Positions 1 through 8,951 of a stretch of DNA of 64,000 nucleotides are shown here, piece by piece. The notes below the pieces were generated by a model. The model saw nothing but the letters and a program-made list of their open reading frames with translations. It made no database searches and was not told where the DNA came from. The DNA is from Sorangium aterium (GTDB taxonomy: Bacteria; Myxococcota_A; Polyangia; Polyangiales; Polyangiaceae): contig NZ_JAQNDK010000001.1 of the NCBI RefSeq assembly GCF_028368935.1, forward strand, positions 3,162,001 through 3,226,000, given 5' to 3'. The position numbers and the translations under genes are program-made. Each line of letters starts with the position of its first letter. Position 1 is the stretch's first letter.

Positions 1-294
1 ATCGAGCAGGAGCTCGGCGAGCTCGTCGCCCCGACCGAGCGGCGCCGCGAGCGTGATCTCTCCGCCGCGATCCGCGAGCAGGAGCGCGACGCCGTCGCTC
101 GCCTCGACGATGCTCTTCACGAACACGACGTCCGCTGGATGGACAAGGACGTGCTGCACCAGCATCCCGGCGCTCGCATCCGCGATCGAGAGGGGGCCGC
201 GCGCGGGCCCGAGCTGCCCCGCGGCCCCCGAGGGGTGCCCGCCGGCCGGAGACGCGGATGCGACTCGCCTGGAATTGCTGTCGTTCCGGCCCAT
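1..294 (-). CDS. DUF4911-like small protein (3' part beyond the window)
   Basis: This minus-strand frame is open from an ATG at 294 to the window edge (98 codons), so its C-terminus is missing. After a Gly/Ala/Ser-rich N-terminus of about 45 residues comes a compact segment: a predicted strand (HPADVVFVKS), then IVEASDGVALLLAD, then GEITLAAPLG and an amphipathic end. That pattern (xxxVKxIxEAxDGxAxL followed by a short beta strand) is how I remember the DUF4911 family of deltaproteobacteria and myxobacteria. No function is known for it. The frame was found by reading the strand directly. The overlapping plus-strand frames are Pro/Arg/Ser-rich and look spurious. Confidence 0.55.
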   Translation of the reverse strand, partial: MGRNDSNSRRVASASPAGGHPSGAAGQLGPARGPLSIADASAGMLVQHVLVHPADVVFVKSIVEASDGVALLLADRGGEITLAAPLGRGDELAELLLD

Positions 295-536
295 GGACGG
301 CGGAGCTAAGCACCGCTCGCCGGAGGGATCCAGCGGGCACACCCGGCGGGGATGGCCAGCCTCCTCGCCGCGTCAAGATGCCGCGTCCCTCCCTCGATCC
401 GCGGGCGCCGTGGCGTTCTCGAGCCCGCCAAAGCGCAGCGAGATCGTCGGGCCGCTCACCTTCACCCCTCCATGATCCGCGCCCGCGGCTCGCCGGCGGC
501 GCCATCGGGAGCGTGACGGGCCGCGGGCCCGAACCA

Positions 537-576
537 GACGAGAACCGACGAGAACCGACGAGAGCCGGCGAGAGCC
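537..576. repeat. 10-bp tandem repeat, about four units
   Basis: Four consecutive degenerate copies of a GACGAGAACC-like decamer lie in the 381-bp gap (295-675) between two divergently read genes. The rest of this gap is GC-rich, and I see no further gene or clear promoter in it. Confidence 0.6.
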
Positions 577-675
577 GCCGCCGCGAGCCGGGGCGGACGG
601 GCTCTGGGGCCCACGGCGCGCACGAGGATCGCCGCGCGGGGCGAAAGCGCCGCGAGGGGCGCTACACTCCCGCCG

Positions 676-2373
676 ATGTCAGCCTCACGAGCCTGCAGCG
701 AGCGAATGGAGGAGCGCCGCGAGACGTGCCCGGCGCCGCAGCCGAAGACCGCCGTCGACGACGACGAGCGCGAGCACGACGAGAACGACGAGAACGACGG
801 CAAGCTCGTCGACCTGCCGCCGCTCGGGCACGATGAGGAAGAAGGGGGCGACGAGGGCTTCGACGACCTCCTGCAGACGCTCGACGACGCGGAGCAGGGG
901 CTCGACGACGCGAACGCGAGCGACCTCGAGATCGGCGTCGAGCTCGCCCTGGACGACAGCGGGACCGGGGAGGACGAGCCCGCGGAAGAAGGCGTCGATG
1001 TCGGGGCGCTCCACGAGGGGATCGCGGACGCCGACGCGGGCTCGTGGCTGTCCGATGAGGCCGTCGAGCAGAGCGACGCCGAGCAGGACGATCTCGACGA
1101 TCACGGCGGGGCGCACGGCGACGACGGCGGCGCGGAAGGGACGGGAGACGACCCGGCGGACGACGTGGACGAGGGGGAGCTGCCCGCGCTCGACGCGGAC
1201 CAGGACGGCGCCTACGAGGGCGAAGATCTGCTCGCAGAGCTGCCCGATCTCCCGGACGACCAGGCCCCCGTCTGGGATGCGCTGCCCTGGGTCGTCGTCG
1301 AGGACGCGGGCGCCGCCGTCCCGTGCAGCACGCTCGCGGTGACCGGCGGCTACGTCGTCGCGGGCAGCGCCGGCGCAGAGCCCGGGCTGACGGGCGAGCC
1401 CGCCGCGCGATCGGGAGGCCGCTCGCGCCGCGCGGAGCGAGCGGGCGCCGATCGCGGGACCGTGCTCGTCGTCGACGCGGGGGCGCTGTCCGCGCGCCGC
1501 GCCGGCATCGACACGTCGGCGTCCTCTATCGCTTTGTCGGACAGCGCGATCCTCATCGCCACGCGCCGCGGCAACCTGCTGCGGAGCGACGACCGGGGGA
1601 AGAGCGCGAGCCCGCTCGGCGCGTGGGGCTCGGGCGGCGCGCCGGTGACGCTCGCGACGACGCCGGGGCGCTTGTGGGTGCTGGCCGGCAAGACGCTGTG
1701 GTCGCCCGCGGCCGGCGCGGTCGTCCCGCCGCCGGAGACCGGCTCCGCGGCCACGGGCTCGCCCCGCCGCGACGGCGCGCCGACGCCGTCGAAGGGCGCG
1801 CTCTCCCTGACGCCCGGGCCCGCGCTGCGGGACGGCGTGCTCCGGATGAGCGCGAGCGAGGGGGTGATCGTGGCGCTCACGAGCGCGGCCGAGGGACCGC
1901 AGCTCGAGCGGCTCCGCGGCGACGACGAAGGCTCGCCGGTCGTGCCGCTGTCCGGGGCGGCGCGGCGCGCGGCCGAGGCCGACGACTGCCGGCTCGCAGC
2001 GGCGGCCGGCGGTCGCTCGATCGCGATCTCCGGCGCCGGGCTCCTCTGCGTGTCGCGCGACGGCGGCGAGACGTTCCGCGTGCTGGAGGGGCTCGCTATG
2101 GTCGTCGCCCTCGCCTTCGCGGGCGACCACAAGGCCTCGCCGCTGCTCGCGCTCGTCGCCCGCGAGGGCGAGCGCCGGGCGCAGCTCGTCCACGTGCCGT
2201 CGAACGCCGCCCCGACGCTCGTCGCCGAGCTCGGGGCGACGCCCCCCGGCGCCCCCGAGGAGGAGGCCGCGTCGATCGGACCTGCGGCGATCGCCTGGGA
2301 CGCGTCGCGCGAGATCGTGTGGGTCGCGTGCTGGGCGGGGCTCGTCGCGCTCACGCGACAGAGAAAGCACTGA
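676..2373 (+). CDS. acidic protein with beta-propeller-like C-terminal half
   Basis: The product is 565 residues. Residues 25-215 are extremely Asp/Glu-rich and of low complexity. The remainder has repeated beta-strand patterns with two Asp-box-like signatures, RSDDRGKS near residue 305 and SRDGGETF near residue 465, as in BNR/sialidase-type propellers and photosynthesis-assembly Ycf48-like propellers. No signal peptide is evident at this start. An alternative ATG at 706 would remove ten residues. The gene is convergent with the aspartokinase gene. I do not recognise a specific family, so the propeller assignment rests on the Asp-boxes alone. Confidence 0.7.
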   Translation: MSASRACSERMEERRETCPAPQPKTAVDDDEREHDENDENDGKLVDLPPLGHDEEEGGDEGFDDLLQTLDDAEQGLDDANASDLEIGVELALDDSGTGEDEPAEEGVDVGALHEGIADADAGSWLSDEAVEQSDAEQDDLDDHGGAHGDDGGAEGTGDDPADDVDEGELPALDADQDGAYEGEDLLAELPDLPDDQAPVWDALPWVVVEDAGAAVPCSTLAVTGGYVVAGSAGAEPGLTGEPAARSGGRSRRAERAGADRGTVLVVDAGALSARRAGIDTSASSIALSDSAILIATRRGNLLRSDDRGKSASPLGAWGSGGAPVTLATTPGRLWVLAGKTLWSPAAGAVVPPPETGSAATGSPRRDGAPTPSKGALSLTPGPALRDGVLRMSASEGVIVALTSAAEGPQLERLRGDDEGSPVVPLSGAARRAAEADDCRLAAAAGGRSIAISGAGLLCVSRDGGETFRVLEGLAMVVALAFAGDHKASPLLALVAREGERRAQLVHVPSNAAPTLVAELGATPPGAPEEEAASIGPAAIAWDASREIVWVACWAGLVALTRQRKH

Positions 2374-2411
2374 CGGTCGTCCTCCGCCTCGCGAGCGGCG
2401 ACACGAGCGCC

Positions 2412-2481
2412 GGCTCGCCGCGCTCACGCGTCGCTCGCCGAGCGTCGGCTCGCCGCGCTCGCACGTCGCTCGCCGAGCGCT
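2412..2481. repeat. 35-bp direct tandem repeat between convergent genes
   Basis: Two adjacent near-identical 35-bp units (2412-2446 and 2447-2481), both starting GGCTCGCCGCGCTC, lie between the stop codons of the propeller-like gene and the aspartokinase gene. No T-run terminator is visible. Confidence 0.7.
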
Positions 2482-2491
2482 GGCGGCGCGC

Positions 2492-3772
2492 TCAGCCGCC
2501 GACGAACGACGCGTGCAGCAGGCGCTGCGCGGCCGCGACGTCCGCGGCGTCGACGAGGGCGCCGAGGCGCAGGGGGCCCGCGACCGTGAAACGCGGCGCG
2601 ATGCCGGCGCGCCCGAGGACCTCGACGAAGCGCGCGAGCGGCTCCGCCGTCGCGGAGAGCCCGTCGCCGACGACGCTGACCGCCGCGAGCCCCTCGACGA
2701 GCTCGAGCGACGGCAGCAGCGCGGCGAGCTTTCGCCTGGCCCCCTGCCACTCGGGCACGTTGAGGAGCGGGATCACGAGCGCGCCGCCGCCGTGACCGAA
2801 GGAGAGATCCCGGAAGCCCAGCCCGAGCTCGCCCGCCGCGCGGAGGACCTCGTCGAGCCGGAGCCCGCCGTGAGCCCGCGCGAGGACGACGTTGCCCTCG
2901 GCGACGATCGCGCGCGCCGCGAGCGCCTTCGGCGCCGAGCCCGGCGCGAACCGGCGCACCACCGTCTCCCGCGCGCCGGGGCCGGTATCGAAGGTCGACC
3001 GCGCGTACAGGGCCACGCCGGATCGCCGCGCCCACTCGACCGCCTGGGCGCAGACGACCTTCGCGCCGCACTCGGCCATCTCCTGGAGGACCGCGCAGTC
3101 GAGCTCGGGCAGGTGGCGAGCGTCCGGGACGACCCGCGGGTCGGCCGAGTACACGCCGTCGACGTCGCTGTAGATCTCGCAGCGCTCGGCGCTGAGCGCC
3201 GCCGCGAGCGCCACGGCCGTCGTGTCGGAGCCCCCGCGGCCGAGCGTCGTGATCTCACGGCGGTAGCTCATCCCCTGGTAGCCGGCGACGATCACGATGC
3301 GACCGCGGGCGAGCTCGTCCTCGATGCGGAACGGGCGGACCTCGATGATCCGCGCGTCGAAGTGGCGATCGTTCGTGAGGATGCCGGACTGGGAGCCCGT
3401 GAACGAGATCGCCTCGAAGCCCCGCGCCTGGATGGCGATCGAGAGGAGCGCCATCGAGACGCGCTCGCCGGTCGAGAGCAGCATGTCGAGCTCGCGCCGG
3501 GGAGGATCCGCGGCGGCGCTCGCCGCCTGCCGGGCGAGCGCGAGCAGGCCGTCGGTCGTCTTGCCCATCGCGCTGACCACGACGACGACGTCGTTGCCGG
3601 CGCGCTTCGCGGCGACGACGCGCTCGGCGACCTTGCCGATCCTGTCGACGTCGGCGACCGATGAGCCGCCGTACTTCTGCACGATGATCGGACGGCCCGC
3701 CCTCGCGGGCGGGGCGCCCGGCTCGCACGGCGAGCCCTCCTGCTGGGCGCGGTTCGACGGCTGCTCGGCCAT
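2492..3772 (-). CDS. lysC: aspartate kinase
   Basis: The product is 426 residues and phosphorylates L-aspartate at the first step of the Lys/Thr/Met/DAP pathway. The N-terminal amino-acid-kinase domain has the [13 protein letters not shown] nucleotide-binding motif near residues 33-45, [11 protein letters not shown] near 110, [18 protein letters not shown] near 195, and the [12 protein letters not shown] segment. Two ACT-like regulatory segments follow, with AVSVVGDGL near residue 370. Feedback control is expected from the family. I chose the ATG at 3772 because GGAGG sits 6 bp upstream (reading GCTTGGAGGTGCAGC-ATG). A start 33 nt further upstream is possible but has no ribosome site. The first about 28 residues are a Pro/Gly-rich extension. 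Confidence 0.95.
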   Translation of the reverse strand: MAEQPSNRAQQEGSPCEPGAPPARAGRPIIVQKYGGSSVADVDRIGKVAERVVAAKRAGNDVVVVVSAMGKTTDGLLALARQAASAAADPPRRELDMLLSTGERVSMALLSIAIQARGFEAISFTGSQSGILTNDRHFDARIIEVRPFRIEDELARGRIVIVAGYQGMSYRREITTLGRGGSDTTAVALAAALSAERCEIYSDVDGVYSADPRVVPDARHLPELDCAVLQEMAECGAKVVCAQAVEWARRSGVALYARSTFDTGPGARETVVRRFAPGSAPKALAARAIVAEGNVVLARAHGGLRLDEVLRAAGELGLGFRDLSFGHGGGALVIPLLNVPEWQGARRKLAALLPSLELVEGLAAVSVVGDGLSATAEPLARFVEVLGRAGIAPRFTVAGPLRLGALVDAADVAAAQRLLHASFVGG

Positions 3773-3882
3773 GCTGCACCTCCAAGCGCTGCGCGCGCTG
3801 CGCAAGAGCTCGGGCTATCACGGGCGCGGCGCGCGGGCCAAGCGCGCGGCTCGCCGCGAGGGCGCGGGCCGTGAGGGAGCGA

Positions 3883-6426
3883 TCAGGCGAGCTCGCTCTG
3901 GAGCAGCATCTCGTAGAGCTCCGCCTCCGAGGCGCGCCCCTCGGCCCGCGCCCTCGCGGCGAGCCGCGCGAGCACGCTGCGTCGCCGCGGCGCGACCTCC
4001 TGGCGGACGGCGGCGTCCCCCTCCTCCATCCGCGCCGAGAGCAGGGCGAGGAGATCGAGATCGCGACCGAGCCGCTCGAGCGCATCGGCGAGCGCCATCG
4101 CCACCGCCTGATCGGCGGGATCTGCGCGGAGCCGATCGGCGAGCCGCTCGGCCAGGAGCTCGTCGTCGACGCCGAACGCGCGGGCCAGCGGCACCTGCCC
4201 CTCCGCCAGCGTGACGCTGCTGGGGATGGGCGCCGTCAGGTCGGTCGACGTGTCGGTACCATCGAGCGTGGGCATCTCGTCGATGATCCCGGGGTCGACC
4301 GGCGCGGCCTTGGGCGGGGCGGCCGGCGCGCGGGGGCCAGGGGGAGGCTTGTTCGGCGCCGGGGCGACCACCACGGGCTCGGGCGGGAGCGTGCGCCGGC
4401 GCGGGGCGGCGACGTGGACCTCGATCCGCTGCTCGGCCGCGCTGGGCCGCTGGACCGGGACAGGGGGCGCCGCCGGGGCAGGCGCGATCGGCCGCGCGAT
4501 CTCGCCGGAGACGCGGCGGAACGCGGCGGTGATGCCCGGATCGCGCGGCCGGAGGCGCAGCGCGAGGCCCAGGTGGCGCTGCGCCGCGAGGAGATCCCCC
4601 CGGGATCGCTCCTCGATCTCGGCGGCCTCGGCGAGCAGGGCCGCGACGGCGGCGGCGCCGTCGCCGAACGGCGCTCCCCTCGCGCGAGCGGGGCCCGCGT
4701 CGTCGGCGCGGCCCTGGAGGGCGAGCTCCACCGCGTCGCGCAGCCGCCCGAGCGCGACCGACGCTCCGCCGAGATCGCCGAGCCCGGCGCACCAGCGGCC
4801 CTCGAGCAGCCGCGCCTCCAGCGCCTCCGGCACGCCGGGCGGGACGCCCCGCACGCGCGCGATCGCCGCCGGCAGATCCCCCGCGATCTCCGCGAGGCCG
4901 CGGCCGAGCTCCAGGTCGAGCGCGCACGCGGGCGCGCCGCTGCGCGCGGCGAGGGCGCGCGCCCGGGCGAGGAGGTCGAGCGCGCGCCTCCCCTCCCCGG
5001 CGGCCCGCAGCGAGCGCGCCAGGCCCGCGACGACGTCGGGGCTCTCCGGCGCGTAGCGCAGCGCCCGCTCGAAGAGCACCCGCGCGTCGGCGACGTCGCC
5101 CCGCGCGAGGAACGCCTCCGCGGCCCTGCGAGACACGGCGTGGCGCGCCTCGGCGCCGCGCGCGGAGGCCTCGAGGTGCTCGGCGTCCGCGAGCGCGCCG
5201 CGCACGTCCGCGACGTCGAGCCGCGCGTCGAGCCGCGCCCACCGCAGCGCCTCGATCCCGGGCGCGCGCGCGACGCCGAGGTTCAGCGCGTCGAGGCGCA
5301 CGTCGACAGCGTCCGCGAGCGCCGCCGCGCGCAGCCATGCGAGCGCGGCGAGCGGGCCGTAAGGCTCGGCGTGCGCGGCGCGGGCGAGCGCGGAGAACGC
5401 GCCGTCGCGATCGCCGACCGCCTCGAGGAGCGCGCCGCCGAGGAGGCCGGCGTCCACGGCGGGCATGGCGTCGACGACGGTCGAGAGGGCCCCCTCGGCG
5501 CGCTCGCCGATCACGAGGTCGAGCCAGGCGAGGCGCGAGGAGATCTCGGGGTGCCGCGGGGCGCGCTCCAGCGCGGCGAGGTAGGCGCGGCGCGCCTCGT
5601 CGAGCCCGCCCGCGGACGCGAGCTCGTCGGCGGCGCCTGCGAGCTCGGCCACCTCGAGCGCCCTGAGCGCGCGGTCGCCAAGCGCGGGAGGCGCCGCGCC
5701 CAGCGCGCCCTCGGCGCAGAAGCGGCCGGCCTCCGCGCTGACCACGGCCCACTGCACCCCCTCCACCGCGGGCGCCCTCGCGCCCGCCGCGGGCAGGAGC
5801 AGGCGGACGATCCGCTCGACCGCGGCGTCCAGAACGATCGCGCCCTCGACGAGGCGCCCGTGCGCGCCCGCCATCATCGACAGCGCCTGGAGCGCGAGCG
5901 CGTGCGGCGGGGCGGCGAGGCCGATGCCGCGGGCGCGCTCCGGCAGGAGCCTGAGCGCGCGCTCCGCCGGGGCCACGGCGACGTCGAACGCGAGCGCCGC
6001 CTCGCCGGATCGCAGCGCGACCAGCGCGCCGTCCTCGATGGGCGCGATGATGAGCTGCGGCGCGCCGTCGCCGAGGAGGCCTCGGAGCCGCGGCGCGGCC
6101 CAGCCGGCGAGCTCGGTCCCCTGCGCCTCGACGGAGAGCCGGACGAGCTGGCCGCGCCGGTGCCGGAAGCGCGCCACGCCGCCGGAGAGGTCGACGGGGA
6201 ACCGGATCCCGGCGAGCCGCACCACGAGCTCGGTGACGCGGAGCGGACCGAGCGCGAACGGCTCCCCGAGCTCGATGGCGAGCGCGCCCTTGCTGACGGC
6301 GAGCCGGAGGACGGGACGGTCGTCGGGCGGGCGCGGGGCCGCGCCGCCGCCGGGCGCGAGCGCGCGGATCGACGGCGCAAGGCCCAGCGCGCGCGCCGAC
6401 CGGCCGCGCCTCTGTCCAGCAGCCAT
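3883..6426 (-). CDS. large TPR-repeat protein of unknown function
   Basis: The product is 847 residues. Residues about 40-240 are a non-TPR beta-rich domain. From about residue 260 come repeated helical pairs with TPR character (for example DEARRAYLAALERAPRHPE, and VADARVLFERALRYAPESPD near residue 480). A Pro/Ala linker follows near 660-740, then a C-terminal helical segment. No signal peptide is seen. The ATG at 6426 is used; a TTG six codons upstream is also open. The gene lies 78 bp downstream of the MlaC-like gene on the same strand, so co-transcription is possible. Function is unknown beyond a likely scaffolding role. Confidence 0.8.
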   Translation of the reverse strand: MAAGQRRGRSARALGLAPSIRALAPGGGAAPRPPDDRPVLRLAVSKGALAIELGEPFALGPLRVTELVVRLAGIRFPVDLSGGVARFRHRRGQLVRLSVEAQGTELAGWAAPRLRGLLGDGAPQLIIAPIEDGALVALRSGEAALAFDVAVAPAERALRLLPERARGIGLAAPPHALALQALSMMAGAHGRLVEGAIVLDAAVERIVRLLLPAAGARAPAVEGVQWAVVSAEAGRFCAEGALGAAPPALGDRALRALEVAELAGAADELASAGGLDEARRAYLAALERAPRHPEISSRLAWLDLVIGERAEGALSTVVDAMPAVDAGLLGGALLEAVGDRDGAFSALARAAHAEPYGPLAALAWLRAAALADAVDVRLDALNLGVARAPGIEALRWARLDARLDVADVRGALADAEHLEASARGAEARHAVSRRAAEAFLARGDVADARVLFERALRYAPESPDVVAGLARSLRAAGEGRRALDLLARARALAARSGAPACALDLELGRGLAEIAGDLPAAIARVRGVPPGVPEALEARLLEGRWCAGLGDLGGASVALGRLRDAVELALQGRADDAGPARARGAPFGDGAAAVAALLAEAAEIEERSRGDLLAAQRHLGLALRLRPRDPGITAAFRRVSGEIARPIAPAPAAPPVPVQRPSAAEQRIEVHVAAPRRRTLPPEPVVVAPAPNKPPPGPRAPAAPPKAAPVDPGIIDEMPTLDGTDTSTDLTAPIPSSVTLAEGQVPLARAFGVDDELLAERLADRLRADPADQAVAMALADALERLGRDLDLLALLSARMEEGDAAVRQEVAPRRRSVLARLAARARAEGRASEAELYEMLLQSELA

Positions 6427-6504
6427 ACCCGCCAAGGGTATCAACCCGGCGGCATTTCAGGCGAGTTCACGGCGATCGCGCCGGACGAGGCGCGGCGGGG
6501 CGGG

Positions 6505-7110
6505 TCAGACGTCGCCCTTGGCGAGCTTGTCCTTCATTTTCTGGATGAGCGCCGGGAGCCCATCCTTCTTGATGATCTTCGTGAACTGGGCGCGGTAGCT
6601 CCCCACCAGGCTCACGCCCTCGGTGACGATGTCCTGCACGAGCCAGGCGCCCCCCTTCTGGGAGAGCTTGAAGGCGATCTCGACCGGCTCCTCGCGCGCG
6701 TCCTTCTTGGAGACGGCCTTGGTCTTGACCGTCATGACGCCCTTGCTGTCGGTCTCGCCGAGGTACTCGACGTTGAAGTCGAGCGTCTTCTTCAGGTTGC
6801 GCTCGTAGGCCTTGCGCACGAGCTGCTTGAGGAGCTCGCTGAACTGCTTCTTCTCGGCGTCGGTCCGCGCGGCCCACTCGCTACCCAGCGAGGCCTCCGC
6901 CAGCGCCGAGTAATCGAGCATCTCGTCGAAGACCGCGCCCACCTTCTTCTGGTTCTCGACCCCCCCCTTCTTCAGGAGGTCGAACAGGGCCGTCTGCCTG
7001 GCCTTGACGACGTCCGTCGCCGGCCCGGCGCTGGCGAGGCCCACCGGGCCGAGCGTGAGCGCGAGCAGCGAGAACGCCGCCGCGAAGAGATGGTTCATCC
7101 TGCGTGTCAC
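6505..7110 (-). CDS. MlaC/Ttg2D-family periplasmic phospholipid-binding protein
   Basis: The product is 201 residues. It has a signal peptide ending near the Ala-Ser-Ala of GLASAGPA (residue about 28), then the all-helical/beta MlaC (toluene-tolerance Ttg2) fold, recognisable from LKQLVRKAYERNLKK, VEIAFKLSQKGGAWLVQDI, EGVSLVGSYRAQF and the closing KLAKGD. MlaC shuttles phospholipid between the outer-membrane complex and the MlaFEDB ABC transporter. No mlaFED genes are in view, so it is an orphan here. The GTG at 7110 is preferred because AGGAGA lies about 7 bp upstream. An ATG four codons later is possible. Confidence 0.88.
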   Translation of the reverse strand: MTRRMNHLFAAAFSLLALTLGPVGLASAGPATDVVKARQTALFDLLKKGGVENQKKVGAVFDEMLDYSALAEASLGSEWAARTDAEKKQFSELLKQLVRKAYERNLKKTLDFNVEYLGETDSKGVMTVKTKAVSKKDAREEPVEIAFKLSQKGGAWLVQDIVTEGVSLVGSYRAQFTKIIKKDGLPALIQKMKDKLAKGDV

Positions 7111-7459
7111 GTATGGTTCTCCTTCTGTGCCTGCGGGCCGCGAGCGCGCCTCGGGACGCTTCTACTGCTCACCCTGTCCTTCGGCAAACGGCATGGCAAA
7201 CGGCCTGCCAGGTCGGACGCAGGCCCCGGTGGCCCGGCGACGTCGCATCCCTGCTCTCCATGAACACCGCGAAGAGAGACAGCAATCCGCCTGCACTGGC
7301 CCGCTTCCCAGGGGCAGACGGCGGCCTTCGCGGCCTATTCACGCGCGGAGGCGGGCTCGGCCGCGATCTCTCGGCCGGGCGCTCGGGAGAAGCCGCGCGC
7401 GGCGGCGGCGCGGGGCGTGAACGGAGCGCCACGCGTCCCCTGTGACGATGACGACGCAG

Positions 7460-7524
7460 CGGGCGCGATCGTGGGGCGAGCTCCGCGTCAGCCCGCCGGG
7501 CGCGATCGTGGGGCGAGCTCCGCG
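7460..7524. repeat. 28-bp direct repeat at the 3' end of the kinase gene
   Basis: Two exact 28-bp copies (7460-7487 and 7497-7524, offset 37 bp) contain CGATCGTGGGGCGAGC. The second copy forms the last codons of the histidine kinase gene and the first lies just past its stop. The rest of the gap 7111-7459 shows no gene or RNA that I can support. Confidence 0.75.
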
Positions 7525-8951
7525 GCGACGGCGAGGCGCTCGGCGTGGCCTGCGTCGGATGGCCGATCCGGGATCCTCACCCGGAACGCGGTGCCCTCGC
7601 CCTCGCGGCTGTCCACCTCGATCGCGAAGCCGTGGTCGTCGAGGATCCGCTTCACCACGGCCAGGCCGATGCCCATGCCGTGCGTGCGGGTCGTGAAGAA
7701 CGCGTCGAAGAGGCGATCGCGGGCGCCCGCGGGGATGCCTCGCCCCTGGTCGCGGATCTCCAGGAGCCACGCGCTCGCGTCGCGCCAGAGGCGCACGGTC
7801 ACGACGGCGCCCGCGGAGCTCGCCTGGATCGCGTTCCGCACGAGGTTCCAGACGACCTGGCGCATCTGGGCTGCGTCGGCGGTCACGGGCGCGGACGACG
7901 GCCCATCGAAGCGGACCTCGACGTCGACGCCGCGGCCCGAGCGCCCCGCGAGCACGACGACGTCGCGCGCCGTCGCCGAGAGGTCCACGCCCTCGAGCGT
8001 GGGCACCCGCGGGCGCGACAGATCGAGCATGTCGCCCACGAGGTCGTTGAGGCGCGCGGTCTCGCGCTCGATGATCTCGCAGAGCTTGCGGTCCTCGTCG
8101 GAGAGCGTGCCGCCCGTGCGGAGGAGCTCGATGGATCCGGCGATCGAGCCGAGCGGGTTCCTGATCTCGTGGGCCAGCCCCGCGGCGAGGCGGCCCAGCG
8201 CCGCGAGCCGCTCGGCCTGCTCCGCCCGCGCGGTGGCCTGCACGAGCCGGCCGCCCGTCGCGCGCAGCCGCTCCGCCAGGTAGCTCGCGAGCAGCGTGAC
8301 CACCACGATCGCGAGCAGGTTGACGAACATGGGGTACCGCAGCTCGCCCCACTGCGTCGCGTACGCCCCGGCGGGCTGGTCCGGCGGCACCCCGACGAGG
8401 TGCAGCCCGAGCGCCGCGCACAGGACGAGGTACGCCGCCGCCCCCGACGCCGCGGCGACGATGGCGCCGGGGAGCCCGAGGAGGATCGCCCCCGTGAGGC
8501 AGGTGAGGCCGTAGAGCGACGTCGCGCCGCTCGAGGCCCCGCCGGTGATGTACACGAGCGCGGTCCAGGTGATCTGATCGGTCACGAGCTGCGCCCGCGC
8601 GATCGCCCGGAGGGCGCGGTTCATGCGCAGGAACACGGCGTAGATGCCGGAGACGCCGTACGCGGTGGCGACCGTGACCAGCGCGACGTTGCTGGAGAAG
8701 CTCCCGGGGGTGAAGCCGCCGAGGTACACCGCCGCGGTCACGACGAGGAAGACCGTGAGCACCGCGAGGCGCAGCGCGATGAGCCAGGTGAGCCGGCTCG
8801 CGAGCGGCGCCTCGGCGCCGGCGGGAGCGCCGGACGGGAGCAGCATCGCCGGCGTCGAGAGGCGGGCGTCGCGCGACGGCCCGGCCTCGGCGTGATCTCG
8901 CGGCGCCCCGGCCTCGGCGCCCGGGCTCGCCGGGGAGGCCGCGGGCGACAT
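7488..8951 (-). CDS. pilS: PilS-like membrane sensor histidine kinase
   Basis: The product is 487 residues. About six hydrophobic segments occupy residues 55-225. The DHp/catalytic part has the H-box LAAGLAHEIRNPLGS (His261), N-box NLVRNAIQ (Asn373), G1 box DQGRGIP (401-407) and G2 box GMGIGL (425-430). The multi-helix sensor plus the adjacent pilC match the NtrB-class PilS kinases, whose partner PilR activates pilA with sigma-54. PilR is not next to it. The ATG at 8951 overlaps the pilC stop (TGATG), implying translational coupling; a GTG one codon upstream is also open. Confidence 0.88.
   Translation of the reverse strand: MSPAASPASPGAEAGAPRDHAEAGPSRDARLSTPAMLLPSGAPAGAEAPLASRLTWLIALRLAVLTVFLVVTAAVYLGGFTPGSFSSNVALVTVATAYGVSGIYAVFLRMNRALRAIARAQLVTDQITWTALVYITGGASSGATSLYGLTCLTGAILLGLPGAIVAAASGAAAYLVLCAALGLHLVGVPPDQPAGAYATQWGELRYPMFVNLLAIVVVTLLASYLAERLRATGGRLVQATARAEQAERLAALGRLAAGLAHEIRNPLGSIAGSIELLRTGGTLSDEDRKLCEIIERETARLNDLVGDMLDLSRPRVPTLEGVDLSATARDVVVLAGRSGRGVDVEVRFDGPSSAPVTADAAQMRQVVWNLVRNAIQASSAGAVVTVRLWRDASAWLLEIRDQGRGIPAGARDRLFDAFFTTRTHGMGIGLAVVKRILDDHGFAIEVDSREGEGTAFRVRIPDRPSDAGHAERLAVAAELAPRSRPAG

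Noticed and set aside
685-2427. Very long minus-strand frame opposite the acidic propeller-like gene
   Set aside because: Arg/Ala/Asp-rich mirror frame typical of high-GC coding DNA; the plus strand has Asp-box motifs and a better start.
3871-7263. 1130-codon plus-strand frame across the TPR and MlaC-like genes
   Set aside because: It spans two clear genes and their gap, and has Arg/Glu-rich shadow composition.
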